A program made the position numbers and the translations under genes. Below are positions 62,651 to 64,000 of a stretch of DNA of 64,000 bases, piece after piece. The notes beneath the pieces were generated by a model. That model made no database searches. It saw nothing but the letters and a program-made list of their open reading frames with translations, and had not been told where the DNA came from. Source of the DNA: Gramella sp. MT6. GTDB taxonomy: Bacteria > Bacteroidota > Bacteroidia > Flavobacteriales > Flavobacteriaceae. Location: the NCBI RefSeq assembly GCF_019357415.1, contig NZ_CP048410.1, positions 2,878,501 through 2,942,500 of the forward strand. Direction: 5' to 3'. Within the stretch, counting starts at the first letter, position 1. Every line of letters starts with the position of its first letter.

Positions 62651-64000
62651 TTAAAGACGTCTGTCTGGAACTCTTCTCTTATCATACTTGATATCACTAA
62701 GAACATTCGCTTTGATCCTTATTAAGAAGTTCCAGGACTTTCTATCCCCGAATGGCACCCAGCTAAAACTCATCATCCAGCTATTCAGGTCTCTTTGAAA
62801 TCTAAGTTGCGTTGGGGTTACCCCATTATTTACTAGATCATAACCAGAGCTCACCCCAATTTGCCATTTTGGAGCCAGTTCTACGTTACCATTGAACATG
62901 ATAGAATGCGCCGAGATCTCGCTTTGTCTTGCATTGTTAGAATAGTTCATAGAATAGGCGAGTCGCACATCCCATGGTATCTTATAGTTATACCAGCCAT
63001 TCTCATTCTCGGTTTCCTTTCCTTCAAAGGGATCATCATCAAATAACTCTCCATCTATTCCCATTCCTTTTCCGAATAGATCATCTGGTCTACCACCATT
63101 TCTATAGGTTTCATTATCCAGATCATCTGTATCTTCTTCGTCAGTTCCGTCAAAATCTTTACTTGAGAATGCATAGCCAAAGTTTACGCTACCATTGGTA
63201 AGTCTGAAGAGACTACCGCCATTTTCGATATTCAGCTTATCAATTCGCCTGTTGTTATTATTAAGGGCATAAATATCCAGGTTTCCACCAAAGTTGATAT
63301 CCAGTTTATTTTTTACAATAGGTATAGAACCACGAATGGCAATAGGGGACAATCTTAGCGAATCTCCAGCCAGGTTATAGCTGGTACTAACACTCAGGTT
63401 ATTTAAAAGGGTGATCTTCTTGGGATCTATAGCAGTACTGTCTTTATCTCTTACTTTAGCCTCGAAAGTATTACTTAAATTCAGCCCTATTGAACTAGAG
63501 AAATTCTGTCCGGGAGCTCCGTATAAAGTTCCATCAAACCTCGAATAATCCACCAGTTCTACGATATCTTCTGTATTGGGATTATCACGTTCATAAGAAT
63601 CATAATATCTATCAAAAGAGGGATTGATGTTATAGCTTACCGAAGGCCTCATCACATGCCTGATTGCCTGTATTTTCTTGTCTTTCCCGAAATTCTTCAG
63701 ACCATAAATTGTGGTACCTATACTAGCGTTAAAATTATAGGTTCTGTAAGCATCAAATCCGCTGATGGTATCAATTACCACATCATCGATCACGGGATCG
63801 TAATTTCTTTCAAAAGTTTTTGAAACCCAGGTCTCTTCGTAACTGGTTCCTGTACTAACACTTAAAAACTTAAAAATTTTAAAGTTGGTAGATAATGGAA
63901 TGGAATGCTGTGCTCCTAATCTCGCATCTCTGAACATTTCAGGTTTAAAGAACAAAGAATCCACGGTATTCATTTGGTTCTCTGCCCGTAGGTTATACTG
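62651..64000 (-). CDS. LptD-like outer membrane LPS assembly protein, C-terminal part
   Basis: About 449 residues; the 5' part is beyond the right edge, and the frame stays open to base 64000 (reading QYNLRAENQ before the first Met shown at 63973). The visible part is a beta-barrel made of amphipathic strands such as NFNASIGTTIYGLKNF and LSVSTSYNLAGDSLRL, an acidic loop (DEEDTDDLDNET) and the terminal DIKYDKRRVPDRRL. This matches the C-terminal barrel of Bacteroidota LptD-like proteins. The aromatic-rich strand WNFLIRIKAN near the end suits insertion by BamA. Confidence 0.8.
   Translation of the reverse strand, partial: QYNLRAENQMNTVDSLFFKPEMFRDARLGAQHSIPLSTNFKIFKFLSVSTGTSYEETWVSKTFERNYDPVIDDVVIDTISGFDAYRTYNFNASIGTTIYGLKNFGKDKKIQAIRHVMRPSVSYNINPSFDRYYDSYERDNPNTEDIVELVDYSRFDGTLYGAPGQNFSSSIGLNLSNTFEAKVRDKDSTAIDPKKITLLNNLSVSTSYNLAGDSLRLSPIAIRGSIPIVKNKLDINFGGNLDIYALNNNNRRIDKLNIENGGSLFRLTNGSVNFGYAFSSKDFDGTDEEDTDDLDNETYRNGGRPDDLFGKGMGIDGELFDDDPFEGKETENENGWYNYKIPWDVRLAYSMNYSNNARQSEISAHSIMFNGNVELAPKWQIGVSSGYDLVNNGVTPTQLRFQRDLNSWMMSFSWVPFGDRKSWNFLIRIKANVLSDIKYDKRRVPDRRL

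Overview
The window comes from an AT-rich Bacteroidota chromosome, most likely a marine Flavobacteriaceae member close to Gramella/Christiangramia (inference from gene content). Supporting signs are promoter -7 boxes of the TAnnTTTG type, a tyrosine ammonia-lyase resembling the Flavobacterium johnsoniae enzyme, a eukaryote-type (GSII) glutamine synthetase, and a Bacteroidota-type LptD and integrase.

Layout. 0.4-3 kb: small orphan genes, a membrane class III nucleotide cyclase and a DUF1206 protein. 3.2-8.3 kb: a TetR regulator and a three-part exporter (ABC, HlyD, TolC) behind two palindromic operator candidates. 8.8-9.9 kb: a fatty acid desaturase. 9.9-14.7 kb: glycerol use, with a DeoR-type regulator divergent from glpD-glpK-glpF; glpD is cut by one in-frame TAA. 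14.7-18.7 kb: nitrogen genes (Amt, an EF-hand/ankyrin glutaminase, GSII glutamine synthetase). 18.8-21.1 kb: a secreted protein with three TGPKxKN repeats, and a regulator that fuses an alpha/beta hydrolase, a cyclase-like domain and an AraC domain.

21.4-30.4 kb is a genomic island at the 3' end of tRNA-Pro(TGG). Two 18-bp tRNA 3'-end fragments, each with its own terminator hairpin, mark the left side. The intact tRNA and an integrase gene mark the right side. The cargo is a chromate transporter gene, a superoxide dismutase, a PepSY-like secreted protein and a two-component system. The chromate transporter, response regulator and integrase genes each lack one A in an A-run, and the tail of a second, older integrase remains.

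30.5-49.8 kb: tRNA-Ser(GCT), then an aryl-polyene/flexirubin-type pigment cluster. Tyrosine ammonia-lyase and an AMP ligase should supply the aryl starter. Ketosynthases, a chain-length-factor-like partner, an ACP, a ketoreductase and dehydratases extend it. Acyltransferases, a GT2-DUF2062 protein, LolA, an MMPL exporter and a C45 lipoprotein should transfer and export the product. A flavin-dependent halogenase-like gene stands divergent. No darA/darB genes for a dialkylresorcinol are present in the window.

50-64 kb is mostly housekeeping: a lipoprotein, a six-gene leftward operon (tsaD, rsmE, a DUF4159 gene, a TrmH-type methyltransferase gene, an AI-2E family gene, a THUMP-like methyltransferase gene), tamB, pfkA-mgsA, ridA and the C-terminal part of an LptD-like gene that leaves the window.
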